From assembly GCA_034509735.1 (NCBI GenBank), contig JACGWO010000011.1, positions 20,196,979 to 20,260,978 of the forward strand: a stretch of 64,000 nucleotides of DNA, read 5' to 3'. This document shows, piece by piece, positions 1 to 20,546 of this stretch (its first letter is position 1; every line of letters starts with the position of its first letter). The position numbers and the translations under genes were made by a program. The DNA comes from Sesamum alatum. Taxonomy: Eukaryota > Streptophyta > Magnoliopsida > Lamiales > Pedaliaceae. Under the pieces are notes generated by a model, which saw only the letters and a program-made list of their open reading frames with translations, searched no databases and was not told the DNA's origin.

Positions 1-3000
1 GGGAATGATGAACGATATAAAATTTAAAAAATAATTAATAATTTTTTTTATCAGATCAAATCATAATAAGTAATGTTATAATGTGCAATACATGACAAGC
101 TCGTGACACATAGATGGTGGCTTATGGCGCATAGTCATCGTTCAATCGTGTCCAGTCAACCGAATATGTGTAAATCATTGAGGTTGTGTGTCATTCAATT
201 GAAATGATATGTCTAATATGATGAAATGATATGTCATTTAAGTAAAATAATATATCTATTCTTTTTTTTATGATTAATAAATATATCTATTCGAATAGAA
301 ATGTGACTATTCAATTTGAAAAGTCATAACTTTTCACAAACATCTTTTTCAATTGGACATGTCTATGTAACGGTGCCTTTCAACCTCTATAAATAGACCC
401 CTCTCACTCTGCAAATGATTATAAACCCTCGAACCTTATTTTGAACTATATTTTATAGTATATTGATGTATTGCTAATTCATTTAATATGGAGCCATTCA
501 AAAAAAAAGAAATTTTTTTGTTTAAATTCAAATCCAGCGATTCAAATACAGATAATATTGATCCCATTATATATGATATTTATATAAATTATCTACAATA
601 TTTTCTCTTATTAGATACCTACTTTATTTATAATGTTTTATTTTTTCACTAAAAGTTGTCATGCGTACTATAATTACGTGCATTTTCTAAATGTTGATTA
701 TGATTAATACTGGGATTGGTTTGGGGCAGGTCCGACACTCGCCCTGCTTCTTTTTAGAAAACCATGACTTGAACCTACGCCGCTCAAAACCCGTAACCTG
801 CTCCGTTTGGCTAGTTGTTACCCCACCCCGTCCCAAAATAATTTATCATTGAAAATTATTTTTTAAAAAAATTAAAATAGTAATTTTTTTAAAAATCAAA
901 TTACGTGACATTATTTGTGCGAGCCATTAAAATTTGGGAGTGTTAGTATTTGTTAATGGATCAATTGATGTGACTTTCATAATTGTTATTTTAAATCTAA
1001 TTAACCACTAAATATTTTATTACATAGTGTATCATAGATAAACAAAATACAATAATATTAATATTTAAATACGAATATCATCCACAATTTAATTTCAAAT
1101 CATAATTTTCAAATAAGTGAAGTGAATGAAAAAAATTCAAAACTCCAATATTTAGAAAATAAATAAATAAATAAACATAAAATCATGTTCTGGTTTTAGT
1201 CTGCAACAAAACTCGGGACATACCCTAGATCTGAACAACAAAAAATTTTATCTGTCGTTTTGTGGGTGATTGGTTTGAGTCTTACTTAATTAGCTGTTGT
1301 GATACATCGTTTCTATGCACAAATAATAAATAATTTTTCACATTTTAAAATTTATCATAAATAAGAATAGATATATAAACTAATAAATCACATTTCAACA
1401 GAGAGAGAGAGAGAGAAAAAAAAATCAACTTAAGCTATTATTGATACAACAAAAGAAATAGTGTGCTGGTATTAAAATGACGTGAAGTTACTTTTATACA
1501 AAAAAATTAATTATATTAATTTTTAAAATTATTTAATTAGGGATAAAATTATCATATTTTAAAATTGATGTGATGTTATTAATCGTTGTTTGGAAGTGTA
1601 TAAAGTCTTTTTTTAAAATAGTATAGATATCTAATTAGAATCATAATTATCATATTTTAAAATTAATACGAAGATATCATTTATTTTTGCTATATTAGTT
1701 TAGAGTAAGACCCAAGTCTATGTAGTTTGAAAATCTTGGAGTGGACACCAAGTATAATTTTTAATTATTGTATAAATGAGTCGTGGGCAACAAGTATTTG
1801 AAGAAATTCTTACATAGTTGACTTTTTTCCCCCCAAAGAGCGATAAATGAAAAAGAGAAGATTTTTAAAATGCAAATTCATATGGATGCGATTCAAACTT
1901 GATCTCTTTTTAATTGAAAAAATTTCCTATATGTTTGTTTTTATTTTTGAAATATTTTGTTTTGTGAAAATAGAGACAGAAAAATATAAATAAATAAGTT
2001 TATGTTAGAAATAATGTATACGCTTGAATTTGTCTTTGAAAATAATTTAAAATAGTGTAAAATAGGTATTGTATATATTTGGTTTATTTATTGGGATATA
2101 AAATTCACTGTTCATTATCAAATCGTGTCTCTTTTATATGTATTTATAATTATATATGTATATATGTATATTGTTTTGGTTTTATTTTTTGGAAGACAAA
2201 ATTTACTTTTTATTGTCACATCGTGTCTCTTTTATATGCATTTATAATTATATATATAGATTGTTTTGCTTGGAAAACCAATCACAATAAACTAAATACA
2301 CCCAATTAATGTGTCTCGAACCAAGCACAAATATTGAGTATGTTTCGATCCATCTGGTTGTATAAATAGAAAAGGAGGGGTGGTACCCACAAACCCACCG
2401 GGAGAGTTACGCTTGTGCCATATGTGTCGGCTATGGTTCTATAGTTGACCTATTGTTGTCGAGGATCAAGGTTTAACCATAAGAATCAATAAACATGTCA
2501 AGACGTACGTTTAACCCCATCAAACACTTTAATAAAGATTCAAACCCATATCATGAGTGTGTTAACGCTTGGCTTTAACTACTGAACTACAATGATTGGT
2601 GATGTACACATAATTTTTATGGGTTATCAACAAAATACATTTCACATAAAAAGTTATGTTTGGTTTATGAATTTTATAAAGAAAAAGACTTAAAAAAGCA
2701 AAATAATTAAAATGTAAAGCATTGGAGTTGCATAATTCAAATTTCAAAGCCATATAAATTTATAAGACCTTTAAAAAATTTGGTAGCGTATTTAAATTTT
2801 ATTAAATACCCAAAATATTTTTTCTAACAAAAACTTTCAATATTGCATCAAATTTATTTAATACTTCCATATATTTTTTTAAATACCAACTATTAGAACA
2901 TACTATACTATTAAAATATTGGGCTTTGTAAAAGTTTTTTTGCCTTGTTTGACCGACGATTATAAAATAATTGATTATTAAAAAAAGTGATTATGTCACT

Positions 3001-3177
3001 TTGGATGAATAATTTCATATTTAACTATACAAACGTAAATTGTAGTTAAATTCCCAAATAAACATTATTTTTTAACTAATGAAGAGACTAAAAAATATTT
3101 AATAGGTATAATAGCAATTAGATAACAATAATACTCGTGGAATATAAAAGCTACAAAATTTAGAAATGTGATTTTGA
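1..3177. other. AT-rich intergenic region, no gene seen
   Basis: I see no exon-like stretch here on either strand. The sequence is AT-rich with many A and T runs. A short GC-richer patch at about 715-835 (GGGGCAGG, CGCCCTGC, CCCCACCCCG) stands out. It looks like a decayed transposon end rather than coding sequence. A GA run lies at 1401-1416. A direct repeat at 2097-2275 is listed separately. Confidence 0.6.
2097..2275. repeat. Imperfect direct repeat, two copies of about 80 bp
   Basis: A block containing ATCGTGTCTCTTTTATATG followed by an ATTTATAATTATATAT stretch and ATTGTTTTG occurs at about 2097-2177 and again at about 2196-2275. The copies differ by scattered substitutions and in the length of the TA/TG run. 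The short open frame spanning them is low-complexity and I do not regard it as a gene. Confidence 0.6.
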
Positions 3178-3186
3178 TAAAATTTA

Positions 3187-3610
3187 GGGTGAATTATAAT
3201 GATCTTCCATGAGGTTTGACATAATTATAAATACTCCTTATTATTTAAAAAATTACAAATAACCCTCTGAGGTTTGTAATTTTTAACCAAGGACCTGATA
3301 TGGTCCATTTTGTCCTTTATTTTTTCTTAAATTATAGAAAATTCAACCGAGGTAAATTACATTATTGCTACTCTGTGCAAAAAAACGTAAGAAACCTCTC
3401 CTTACGGATTTTTGTCCAAAAATATTAGAAAATTTTAAAAACTAATTTAATATTCATATGGGCATTTTGGTCAGCTCACCCATAGAAATGGATGAAAATT
3501 GGTTATTTGTTAGATAATTACACACCTTAGGGGGTATTTGTAATTTTTGAAACAACAAGGGGATATTCGTAATTATGCCAAACTTCAAGAAAAGACATTG
3601 TAATTCACCC
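3187..3610. mobile_element. MULE-type MITE / foldback element with 9-bp target duplication
   Basis: The element begins GGGTGAATTA and ends TAATTCACCC. The two halves are inverted copies of each other over much of their length (GAGGTTTG...ATAATTATAAATAC on the left against GTATTTGTAATT...AATTATGCCAAAC on the right). It is flanked on both sides by a perfect 9-bp direct repeat TAAAATTTA (3178-3186 and 3611-3619), the duplication size typical of Mutator-like elements. It has no coding capacity, so it is a non-autonomous MITE. Confidence 0.85.
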
Positions 3611-3619
3611 TAAAATTTA

Positions 3620-4253
3620 ATCTCAAAAATTGAAAAAAAAATTGTGTTTACACTCAATATATAGGTTTGCCCACTCAATCCAAGGAATAAATAGATAATT
3701 AGGCCCGATTTGGCTCGATGATTATATAATTAATTATAAGATAATTGATTTAAAAAAAATTGTTTATGGCCTTTGAATTCAAAATTTCATAATTGATCCT
3801 ATAAATGCAAATTGTAGTTAGATTGAAAAACTAACCCCATTTTTAAGATTAACGAAATAAATTTAAAAATGATCTAATGTACATAATGTGTACTTAGATA
3901 AAGAAAAAAAAATATAGTGCGATAAAAATACACAACTTATAACTTTTATGAAAATATGTAATTAAGTGAATTTAACTTAAAAAATAACTACTGAAAAATG
4001 AGCCGAACAATCTAAATTGTTGCATTTACACTCTAGAGCGAATGTTCAATCTTGCTACTGAGCCTGTCAAACCTGTCTATAGTGCAAAAGCAACGTCTTT
4101 TTATTTTTTTTTTACCTTATGTTGGTTTTTCCTTTCTCTCTCCTTTTATTTATTTTTTATCACTGCGCTTTTTATACCTTAATTATTAATCTACATTTTT
4201 TCAATAATAAATTAAAAGAATTAATATATTCAAAGTAAATATTTTGAAAAAGA
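3620..4253. other. AT-rich intergenic spacer
   Basis: No gene is seen. The stretch at about 3703-3840 resembles 2940-3060 and the 23220-23350 block of the array (GATTATATAATTAATT, then a run of A, then AATTGTAGTTA), so a degraded dispersed repeat is likely. The remainder is A/T-run sequence. Confidence 0.4.
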
Positions 4254-4675
4254 GTAAATTACATTCACTTCTCCTGAGGTTTGGCATAATTATAAATACC
4301 CACTCATTGTGTGAAAAATTACAAATACCCCCCTGACGTTTGCAATTTTTAATCAAAGGTTTAAAATTGACCATTTCGCCATTGAATTTTTTTATTAAAT
4401 TATAAAAATATTAATTAAGGCAAATTATATTATTGCTCCTTTGGGTAAAAAACTCGAGAAATCTCTCTGTGCGTATTGTGGTCCAAATTTTTTTTAAGAA
4501 TTAAATATAAAATAATTCAGTCTATAAGGGCTATTTGGTTAGTTCACTCATAAAAATGGATGAAAATGGGTTATTTATTAGACGGTTACAAACCTTAGAA
4601 TGGTATTTATAATTTTTTAAATAATAAAAAATATTTATAATTATATCAAATTTTAGGAGAGGTAGTTGTAATTTA
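4254..4675. mobile_element. Older MITE of the same family, beside the ArgRS promoter
   Basis: GTAAATTAC at the left end is mirrored by GTAATTTA at the right. The interior shows the same GAGGTTTGGCATAATTATAAATACCC block and its inverse as the element at 3187-3610. The arms are more diverged and I find no clean target duplication, so this is an older insertion. It ends about 110 bp upstream of the ArgRS TATA box. Confidence 0.6.
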
Positions 4676-4768
4676 ATATTTAAAAAATTTAAGCAGGCGA
4701 CTTGAATTTGCGGATGACGCACATATAGAGTCGTTGAGGCGACCATGAACTGAAGAAATACACACACA

Positions 4769-4776
4769 TGACGTCA
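4769..4776 (+). promoter_or_regulatory. TGACGTCA palindrome (bZIP C-box) upstream of ArgRS
   Basis: A perfect TGACGTCA lies 13 bp upstream of the TATA box. In plants this is a known binding core for bZIP (TGA/CREB-like) factors. Its role here is inferred from position only. Confidence 0.45.
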
Positions 4777-4788
4777 GCACCCGCTCAC

Positions 4789-4797
4789 TATATAAAG
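4789..4797 (+). promoter_or_regulatory. TATA box of the ArgRS gene
   Basis: TATATAAAG sits just after a GC-richer patch (CAGCACCCGCTCAC). Transcription would be expected to begin at about 4815-4830. It is followed by a pyrimidine-rich leader with a CT repeat (4919-4938), common in plant 5' leaders. Confidence 0.6.
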
Positions 4798-4828
4798 AGA
4801 CAGTCTTTGTTTTTCCCTCTGTTGATCA

Positions 4829-5309
4829 ATGAATTGCAGACCCAATTTTCCATTGTCTCCTCACCTCCGCGCTTTTCCTCCATTTCCATTGCTCTCCACG
4901 TTTCTACACTCTACGTAATCTCTCTCTCTCTCTCTCCTTGATCCTCTGTTTACTGGCTGTTCAGGAGAACTGAAGCGCAGTGTTTTTTGCTTTTGCTGAA
5001 TTGCTTGGATTTTTTTTTTTTGGGGGGGGCGGGGCGGCGGGGGAATGAGTTACACCAGAATTCTGAGTTTGGCCCTAAGGATGATCAGGCAAGCACACAC
5101 AGACATGTATATATATTGCTGAAATTTCTTTTTTTTTTTCGTTGTTGATTTCATTGGTTCGGTTTTATGCTGGGATTATACTTGAGATGTGGATATTTTT
5201 CGTTCGTATAATTATTCCTTGGAAATAAGGGGAGTCTGCTGTTGCTTGTGGTAATTGGTGGTTGTTGTTGTGAAACTAGACAGGTATTGTGAGAGCAAAG
5301 TGTAGAAGG
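4829..5309 (+). other. Possible upstream exon(s) coding an organelle transit peptide for ArgRS
   Basis: Two upstream ATGs could extend ArgRS. (a) 4829-4914 encodes MNCRPNFPLSPHLRAF... (28 codons plus 2 nt) and stops at a GT donor (AC|GTAATC). (b) 5045-5088 encodes MSYTRILSLALRMIR and stops at a possible GC donor (CAG|GCAAGC). Both end in the same phase, and both can be joined in frame to an acceptor at 5304-5305 (GTGTAG|AAGGAC). That adds the R/S/T-rich TVSAAKSRTT directly before MAP at 5340. Such basic, hydroxylated, acid-free peptides are typical of plastid and mitochondrial targeting. The acceptor has a weak pyrimidine tract, so the splice choice is uncertain. Confidence 0.4.
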
Positions 5310-5339
5310 ACTGTTTCTGCAGCAAAGTCACGAACCACC

Positions 5340-14418
<9,079 letters not shown>

Positions 14419-14459
14419 CCCCTTTACACCCTATCATTACCAACTCACATTCTTAAACC

Positions 14460-14465
14460 AATAAA
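14460..14465 (+). terminator. Likely polyadenylation signal of ArgRS
   Basis: AATAAA (in CCAATAAAATCC) lies about 42 nt after the ArgRS stop codon, within a U-rich/A-rich 3' context. This fits a near-upstream poly(A) element in plants. Confidence 0.45.
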
Positions 14466-14526
14466 ATCCAATAATCTGATACAAATATATTGTACATAAG
14501 GCCATGTAAAGTACATTAATCTAAAG

Positions 14527-15345
14527 GAAAAAAATGCAATTTACCTCCCGTGATTAGAGAAATGTGCAGATATTTCACTGTGAAATTCTTTTTTAGCGAA
14601 TTACCCACTTTACTTTTTAAAATAAAGTAATATACTCCCTTATGACTAGTGGTGTGGTACATTTGCTTTTTTGCATTTCTCCGAGATTTTTAAATAATAA
14701 ACACACTGTTTTATATATATATATATATATATTTAATATATTAATATTTTTATATATAAATATTTATATAATATTTATAATAATAATAATAATTTATCTT
14801 TTTCCCTCTAGTTGGACCGTTGCCGCACCCCTCTCCCTCCCTCAGTGCCGCCTCCTCCCCCTCCCCCTTCCTCTCCTTTGCCCTGATCATGCCCCCTTCC
14901 CCTTCGTAGTCCCCCATCGCGTCCCTGTTTCTAAGCCTCCCGTTGTTGTTTTCCAGCCCTCCTCTAGTCTCTCGTTGTCGGTTCTCCCCTCCGTTCGGCC
15001 TCTTTAATTAATAAAAATATATTATACATATAGTTTTAATTAAACTTTATATAAATAGATTAGATAAATGTATGCCTTTAAATCTAGAACATTGATCAAA
15101 TCAAGTAAAATTGATCATGTTAGTGAAATTTGGGCCTTAGATTTAATTAGATCATATGGTTAGTAATATGGATATAAATATAATTTTATAATTAAAAATA
15201 AAAAAAAAACACGCGTGTATTGTATAAAAGTGGGTGAGGGGCTTAATTGTTTTATTTTGAAAATTGTGGAAAGATAAATTGTTTTTTTTTTTTCTCAGGG
15301 GTATTTGTTCTTTTTTATTAATATAGGGAGTAAATTTCATTTAAC
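14527..15345. mobile_element. Foldback/TIR element with a GC-rich core (probable)
   Basis: The left end (AAATGCAATTTACCTCCCGTG) and the right end (GGGGTATTTGTTC... AGGGAGTAAATTTCATTTAAC) are roughly inverted. They resemble the ends of the element at 17941-18883. The core at about 14810-15000 is C-rich (CCCTCCCTCAGTGCCGCCTC) and contrasts sharply with the AT-rich surroundings, as in elements that have captured host gene fragments. The right boundary is weakly supported and no target duplication is seen. Confidence 0.4.
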
Positions 15346-15384
15346 CATTAATATAAATTTTTGTATTATTATTATTATTATTAT

Positions 15385-15525
15385 TATTATCCCCTTCTCC
15401 AACCCACTGCCCTGCCTCCTCCGCTGCCATCGGTCTTGCTTCCCTTGCCACATAGTCTCCCTCTCTCCCTCTTCCGCCCTTTCATGGTGCTGCCGCCGGC
15501 ACAACCGACCACCCTTCTCTCTATA
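15385..15525. other. GC-rich island next to the 15.5-kb Helitron end
   Basis: A pyrimidine-rich, GC-rich stretch (CCGCTGCCATCGGTCTTGC, GCTGCCGCCGGCACAACCG) follows a TAT/TTA triplet run at 15361-15391. It resembles the core at 14810-15000 and ends just before the Helitron terminus at 15535. It reads open in more than one frame because it lacks AT-rich stops, and I do not call a gene. Confidence 0.4.
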
Positions 15526-15624
15526 TATAATGTACTAGCGTGTGATCCGTACTATGCACAGATTTAATTTAATTCTAAAAAAGTTATATTTTATAAGATT
15601 TTTCAAATTAAGTGACGGTAAATA

Positions 15625-15955
15625 AAGAATATTTCTAATAATTTGATCTCTATATATATACATTATACTTATAAGAAAAAAATATAATAATGTTGGTCTC
15701 ACTCTATATATATACATTATACTTATCCTCTTATAAATACAAAAAAAATACATGAAAATATTAAATGATGGGAAAAATTAAAAATTTATGTAATTATTTT
15801 TATTGACATGAATATTTTCCGTCCAAACTCTAACGGATGAGGGTCAGGTGTAAACAGAGAATACTCGGAGGGGGTGTAAGTGTAATTTCAAAACTTTTTT
15901 GAGGAAAAATATAATTATGCATTTTTAGAGGGGGTCTAAGTGTAACTAATCCTTT
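15625..15955. mobile_element. Half of a MITE of the GGGTTAATTACA family inside Hel4
   Basis: This stretch matches the right half of the complete element at 16594-17093 (ATATAATAATGTTGG, TCCAAACTCTAACGGATG, GAGGGGGTGTAAGTG). The inverted left half is missing, so it is a truncated copy. Confidence 0.6.
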
Positions 15956-16069
15956 AATTTAATGTGATTACAATATTGTATTGATAATTAATGCATTAGA
16001 AATCAGTATCAAACAATTTTTATATGTGAAGTCGTAAGGTACTATGTGCCAAAGTTTCTAGTTTATTAT

Positions 16070-16450
16070 AATAAAAAGAATTCGTAGGAGTTCGAACCTA
16101 TGACCTTTAGAAATATTTATTATAATAAAAAAAATTCGCAGGTGTTCGAACCCATGACGTCTAGAAATATTTATTATAATAAAAAGAATTCGAAGGACTT
16201 TGAACCCATGATCTTTAAGAATATTTATTATGATAAAAAGAATTTGCAGGGGTTCGAACCAATGACCTCTAAGAATAATTTGTATAAAAAGAATTCGCAG
16301 GGGGTTCGAACGCATGACCTTTAAAATTATTTATTATGATAAAAAGAATTCGCAGGAGTTCAATCCATGACCTCTAGGAATATATATATATATATATAAT
16401 AAAAAGAATTAGCAGGGGTTCAAGCCCCTAATCTCTAAGAATATTTTAAA
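16070..16450. repeat. Minisatellite, about 7 units of about 58 bp, with a B-box-like core
   Basis: Units contain TTCGCAGGGGTTCGAACC, then ATGACCT and TTTATTATAATAAAAAGAAT. At 16250-16263 the unit reads GGGGTTCGAACCAA, a perfect match to the tRNA/RNA polymerase III B-box consensus GGTTCGANNCC. Spacing varies by a few bases between units. Overlapping open frames on both strands here are repeat translations, not genes. Confidence 0.7.
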
Positions 16451-16593
16451 TAATAAAAAAAAATTCAAAATTCTAGAAAGTTATAATTTTAGTCAAAATT
16501 GAAGGATTTGGTCAAAAAACTGCCTTCAAATATATATATATATATATTAATAGATAGATAGATAGATAAATATTATTTATATAAAAAATAATA

Positions 16594-17093
16594 GGGTTAA
16601 TTACATTTAGACCCCCTCTGAAAATGCATAATTACACTTTCCCCCCAAAGAAGTTTTGAAATTACATTTACACCCCCTCTAAAAATTCTTTGTTTACACC
16701 TGACCTCCATTCGTTAAAGTTTGGGCGGAAAATGTTCATTTCAACAAAAATAATTACATAAATTTTCAATTTTACCTCTCATTTAACATTCTCGTGTAAT
16801 AATTTTGTACTTATAAGGAAAAAATATAATAATATTGGCCTCACTCCATACATATACGTTACACTTATCCTCTTATAAGTACAAAAATATACATGAGAAT
16901 GTTAAATGATGGTCAAAATTGAAAATTTGTGTAATTATTTTTGTTGACGTGAACATTTTTCGTCCAAACTCTAACAGATGGGGGTGAGGTGTAAACAGAG
17001 AATTTTCGGAGGGGGTGTAAGTGTAATTTCAAAACTTTTTTGGGGGAAAGTGTAATTATACATTCTCAGAGGGGGTGTAAGTGTAATTAACCC
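16594..17093. mobile_element. MULE-type MITE, 500 bp, perfect 9-bp target duplication
   Basis: It starts GGGTTAATTACATTTA and ends TAAGTGTAATTAACCC. The two arms are near-complete inverted copies (about 240 bp each) meeting near 16820. A perfect 9-bp direct repeat AAAATAATA flanks it (16585-16593 and 17094-17102). It is non-coding and able to fold into a long hairpin, which could be a small-RNA source. Confidence 0.85.
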
Positions 17094-17384
17094 AAAATAA
17101 TATGTATAAATGTGTATGGATATGTTATAGATATAACTTCAAATTTGAATCAATCATCTAATAAGATGTAAATAGCTTGCAACTATTGATTTTTATATTT
17201 GAAAATGTCAATCATAGATTTTATAACAAACAAGGTCAAATGGTTCATAAATTAAGATATAAAATTTATAATTTTTTTTGCACCATTATAAGAAACATAG
17301 GACATTAAATATATAACTTTATTTTGTAAAGAAGTTTTTTGAACAAATCGAATATCCACATAAATGGGGGGAGAAATACTCTTT

Positions 17385-19355
17385 GAATCTCATAAAATAG
17401 AGATGTGTCACTTTTGGTCACTTGATTGCTTATGTAACCAAATTTAGTCCTCTAAACTAATATTTTATTGCAAAATTAGTTCCATTATTAAAAAATCTCA
17501 TGTGGCCGTTAAAAGGCCACTTCAAGAACAATAAGAAAATAAGAAAAAATTGACAAACTAAGATAGTAGTACCATGCCATCCATCCTCATTATATTTTTA
17601 GGATCCGTTTGTTTGATGGGAATAGAATTTAATATAGAAAATATAATTGCCAAGAATTTAATTGCTAGACATCTTATTTCATTCAAATGTTTGGAATTTC
17701 TTAATGTTTTCTGAGCTCACAATAACATAAAAACAAGAATGTACGATATTTTTTTTCTAAGGAAGGGGACCAAATACTTTACAGGTGGGAGAAGACAAGC
17801 ATACGTCCATATTCCGTAAGATGCTTTAAAAAACTCACATTTCAATCAATCAAATACAGAAAGGCAAACACCAAATAATATTGAGGTTCATAGACACATT
17901 AAAACAAACAAAAGAAAATTTTACCGTAATTTTGAGTGGGGTTAAATGCAATTTATCCCCCCGTGTTAGGGGAAATGAGCAATTTATTCTCCTGTGAAAA
18001 ATAAAATAACAATTTAATTCTTTATGTTTCTAGAAATGGAGCAAATACCCCCTGACGCGTTTCGTGAATGGCACACGCCTGTTTCTTTTTTAATTTTTTT
18101 TATTTAAAATATAATCTTACATTTATACTATTATTTAAAAACCATTGGATTGGTTTCAATCTAAAGCTAAAATTTAACGAATAAACCAACGATGTAGATT
18201 TTATCTAATCCGATCTAACGGTTTAATTTAAACCAATAAGAATTAAAAATTATATATTATATATATATTTATTATCTATGTATATAGATATATAGATATA
18301 TGTACGTGTATATATATAGAGAGAGAGAAGCCGACGGGATCGGCCGGATCTGGGCATGAGTGTGGAGGAGGAGGTGGCCAATGGTGGAGGAGGACGTGGT
18401 GGCGGCTAAGGAGGAGGAGGAGGTGGTGGCCGGGATGGAGATGGGTCGGCGACGGGGCGCGGCGGCGGGGAGCGCGCGAGGGGAGGGGGAGGGAGCGGCG
18501 GCAGCGCAAGGGGAAGGAGCTGGGGTCGCAGCGGCTCAAGGGGAGCGTCGGCGTCGGCGACTTGCTGAAGAAGATGAAGACGAAAGAACAAAAATATATA
18601 TATATATATTAGACATACATATATTAATATATTTAATTGGACATTAACTATTTTTTTATAAATAATATATTTTTGTATAATATATTAAATATATACATAT
18701 GTATAAAATAATATTTTTATAGATAATTTTTTTTGCCCAAATGGAGGGGCGCGTGTAGTGCACCGCCAAGTCTAGGGGTATTATTTTGCTCTATTTTAAA
18801 ATACGAGAGAATAAATTGTTATTTTATTTTTTATATGGGATAAATTGCTCATTTTCCTTAATACAAGGGGTACATTGCATTTTTTTCATTTGGAGTGTGC
18901 AACTTCCAATAGCCAATGATGTTGCAGTATTGGCATTATAGTTTCTTCTAGATTTTATGTAAAAATCCGCGTCTTGTTTTAGAAACTCTTTTGGATTATG
19001 CTTGCAATGCTAAAATTGGGCTAAGTTTATGACTAATCAAAGTTTGAATATGGTTTTCTCTTAAGAATTGCAAATTCAAAGAATGTGGTGGTTTTTAGTT
19101 TCTTTTTTTTTTATTATTATTCATCGTTTACTTTCTTTTTTAAGTCAATTCTAAAGTCATGCGCAACTTAATGCTTTTTTTTCCCTTCAAAGTGGTCTTC
19201 TAATATTCATATGACTTTCACGTGATATTTGTGTTTATGTTTTGATAGTAGAATTAATTTTACAACAAAAACTTAAATTATGGAACTAAATGTGATTATT
19301 TTAAAAATCATGAGACCAAAAGTGGCATATTCTCTATTTCATAAGACTAAAAATA
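17385..19355. mobile_element. Foldback element of about 2 kb, interrupted by another element
   Basis: The left arm (about 17385-17480: CACTTTTGGTCACTTGATT, AAATTTAGTCCTCTAAAC, TTGCAAAATTAGTTCC) is the inverse of the right arm (about 19255-19355: TTTACAACAAAAACTTAAAT, GAACTAAATGTGATT, GAGACCAAAAGTGGC). The element at 17941-18883 sits between the arms. The ends are not base-exact. Confidence 0.5.
17941..18883. mobile_element. TIR element with GC-rich core (Pack-MULE-like candidate)
   Basis: The left end GTTAAATGCAATTTATCCCC and the right end GGGGTACATTGCATTTTTT are inverted. The similarity continues inward (AATGAGCAATTTATTCTCC against GGATAAATTGCTCATTTT). The core at 18335-18580 is strongly GC-rich and purine-biased (GGAGGAGGAGGTGGTGGC, GGCGACGGGGCGCGGCGG). 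It translates to low-complexity E/A/G/R runs on one strand and P/L/R runs on the other. A captured GC-rich gene fragment is possible. I see no clean target duplication. Confidence 0.5.
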
Positions 19356-19407
19356 CAACATTCTCGGCATAATAATTATATATATAATATATATATTTTC
19401 ACTAGGA

Positions 19408-19438
<31 letters not shown>

Positions 19439-19640
19439 AAGAGAGAGAGAGAACAAGTACTTAAGCAGGTATGAAAAATTTTCTTTTGCTTGATTTTTAT
19501 TTTTTTATTATCTTAATTTATTTGTATAGTTCATGTACATATGCGATTTTCATGTGTTAATGAGATCTTCAAGTCCATAAAAAACAGAAAAAAAAAAAGT
19601 ACTCAAGCAGGTATGAAATTTTTCTATTGTTTGATTTTTA
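19356..19640. other. TA and GA microsatellites left of the array
   Basis: TATATA tracts at 19378-19424 run into a GAGAGA tract (19424-19452). This is followed by two loose copies of the AAGTACTYAAGCAGGTATGAAA motif that recurs through block R. No gene is seen. Confidence 0.5.
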
Positions 19641-20546
19641 TGTGTGATTTTTTATGTGTTAATGATAGATTTTAAAAAGAAATTAATTAAACTTCGCAAT
19701 TACATATATAAACATTCATCGAATATATAAGTTTGATTAATGCTTAGTTGTTGAACAATTAAATATATAAACATTCATCGAATATATAAGTTTGATTAAT
19801 TCTTAGTCGTTGAACAATTGTTCAAAATTGTGACCAAATTGTATAGTCAAGTAGATATGAAAATTTTCTTTTTGCTTGAGTTTTAATGTTTTTATTGTCT
19901 TATTCTGTTTTATAGTTTATTTATGCATTAATTATAGATTTAAAAAAAAAATCAGTTATAAATTTTTGCTATTATATATATAAATATTCATCGAATATAT
20001 AAGTTTGATGACTGTTTAGTCGCTAAACCAATTACATCACGGAATGAGGATGGCAAAAACCATTTTCCTAGCTTCCTTATGTAATCTGGCAGGATCGTTT
20101 AAACCCCTACAAAAAAAAATGTATAGTCAAGTATGCATGAAATTTCTCTTTTTGCTTGATTTTTAATGATTTAATAATTATCTTATTCTGTTTATTAGTT
20201 TATGTATGTGTAATTTTTTATGTGTTAATTATAAATTTTACCTAATAACTGATTACAAGTACTCAAGTAAGTATGAAATTTTTTCTTTTTTTGATTTTTA
20301 GCATATTTTTATTATCTTAATTTGTTTTCATAGTTCATGTATATGTCATTTTTATGCATTAATAGGATCTTCAAGACCCCAAGAAACTCCTCTCAAAATC
20401 ACAAAAAAAAAAAAAAAAAACCCTCCTCAAGAAACAAAAAAAGACTTACTCAAGAAATTATTTTCTTTTCTTTGATTTTTTAATATTTTTTTATTATCTT
20501 ATTTTATTTTGTAGTTCATGTGTATGTAATTTTTTTTTATAGTAAA
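19641..20546. repeat. Block R, first copy
   Basis: It begins TGTGTGATTTTTTATGTGTT. It contains two 60-bp tandem copies of ATTCATCGAATATATAAG...TTGAACAATT (19705-19820) and several loose copies of CAAGTATGAAATTTTTTCTTTT. Homologous blocks lie at 23541-24473, 33437-34364 and 47402-48334. No gene is seen. Confidence 0.8.

Larger units (their letters stand above)
15535..16554 (-). mobile_element. Hel4: small non-autonomous Helitron
   Basis: Read on the minus strand, the 3' end is a short imperfect hairpin (GTGCATAGTAC) followed after about 10 nt by terminal CTAG and a host T. The 5' end is TCTATTAATATATATATA followed by TTTGAAGGCAG and TTTTTGACCAAAT. These ends match Hel1 in the array. The interior holds half of a MITE (about 15625-15955) and a minisatellite (16070-16450). 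There are no Rep or helicase codons, so it would depend on an autonomous partner. The exact 5' base is blurred by a GATA run at 16551-16566. Confidence 0.6.

Noticed and set aside
16058..16324. Repetitive open frames on both strands
   Set aside because: Translations of the 58-bp minisatellite whose unit length happens to keep the frame. No independent coding evidence.
18276..18647. Open frames in the GC-rich core on both strands
   Set aside because: Runs of P/L/R or E/A/G arise because the GC-rich core lacks AT-rich stop codons. Frames are open on both strands and flanked by TIRs.
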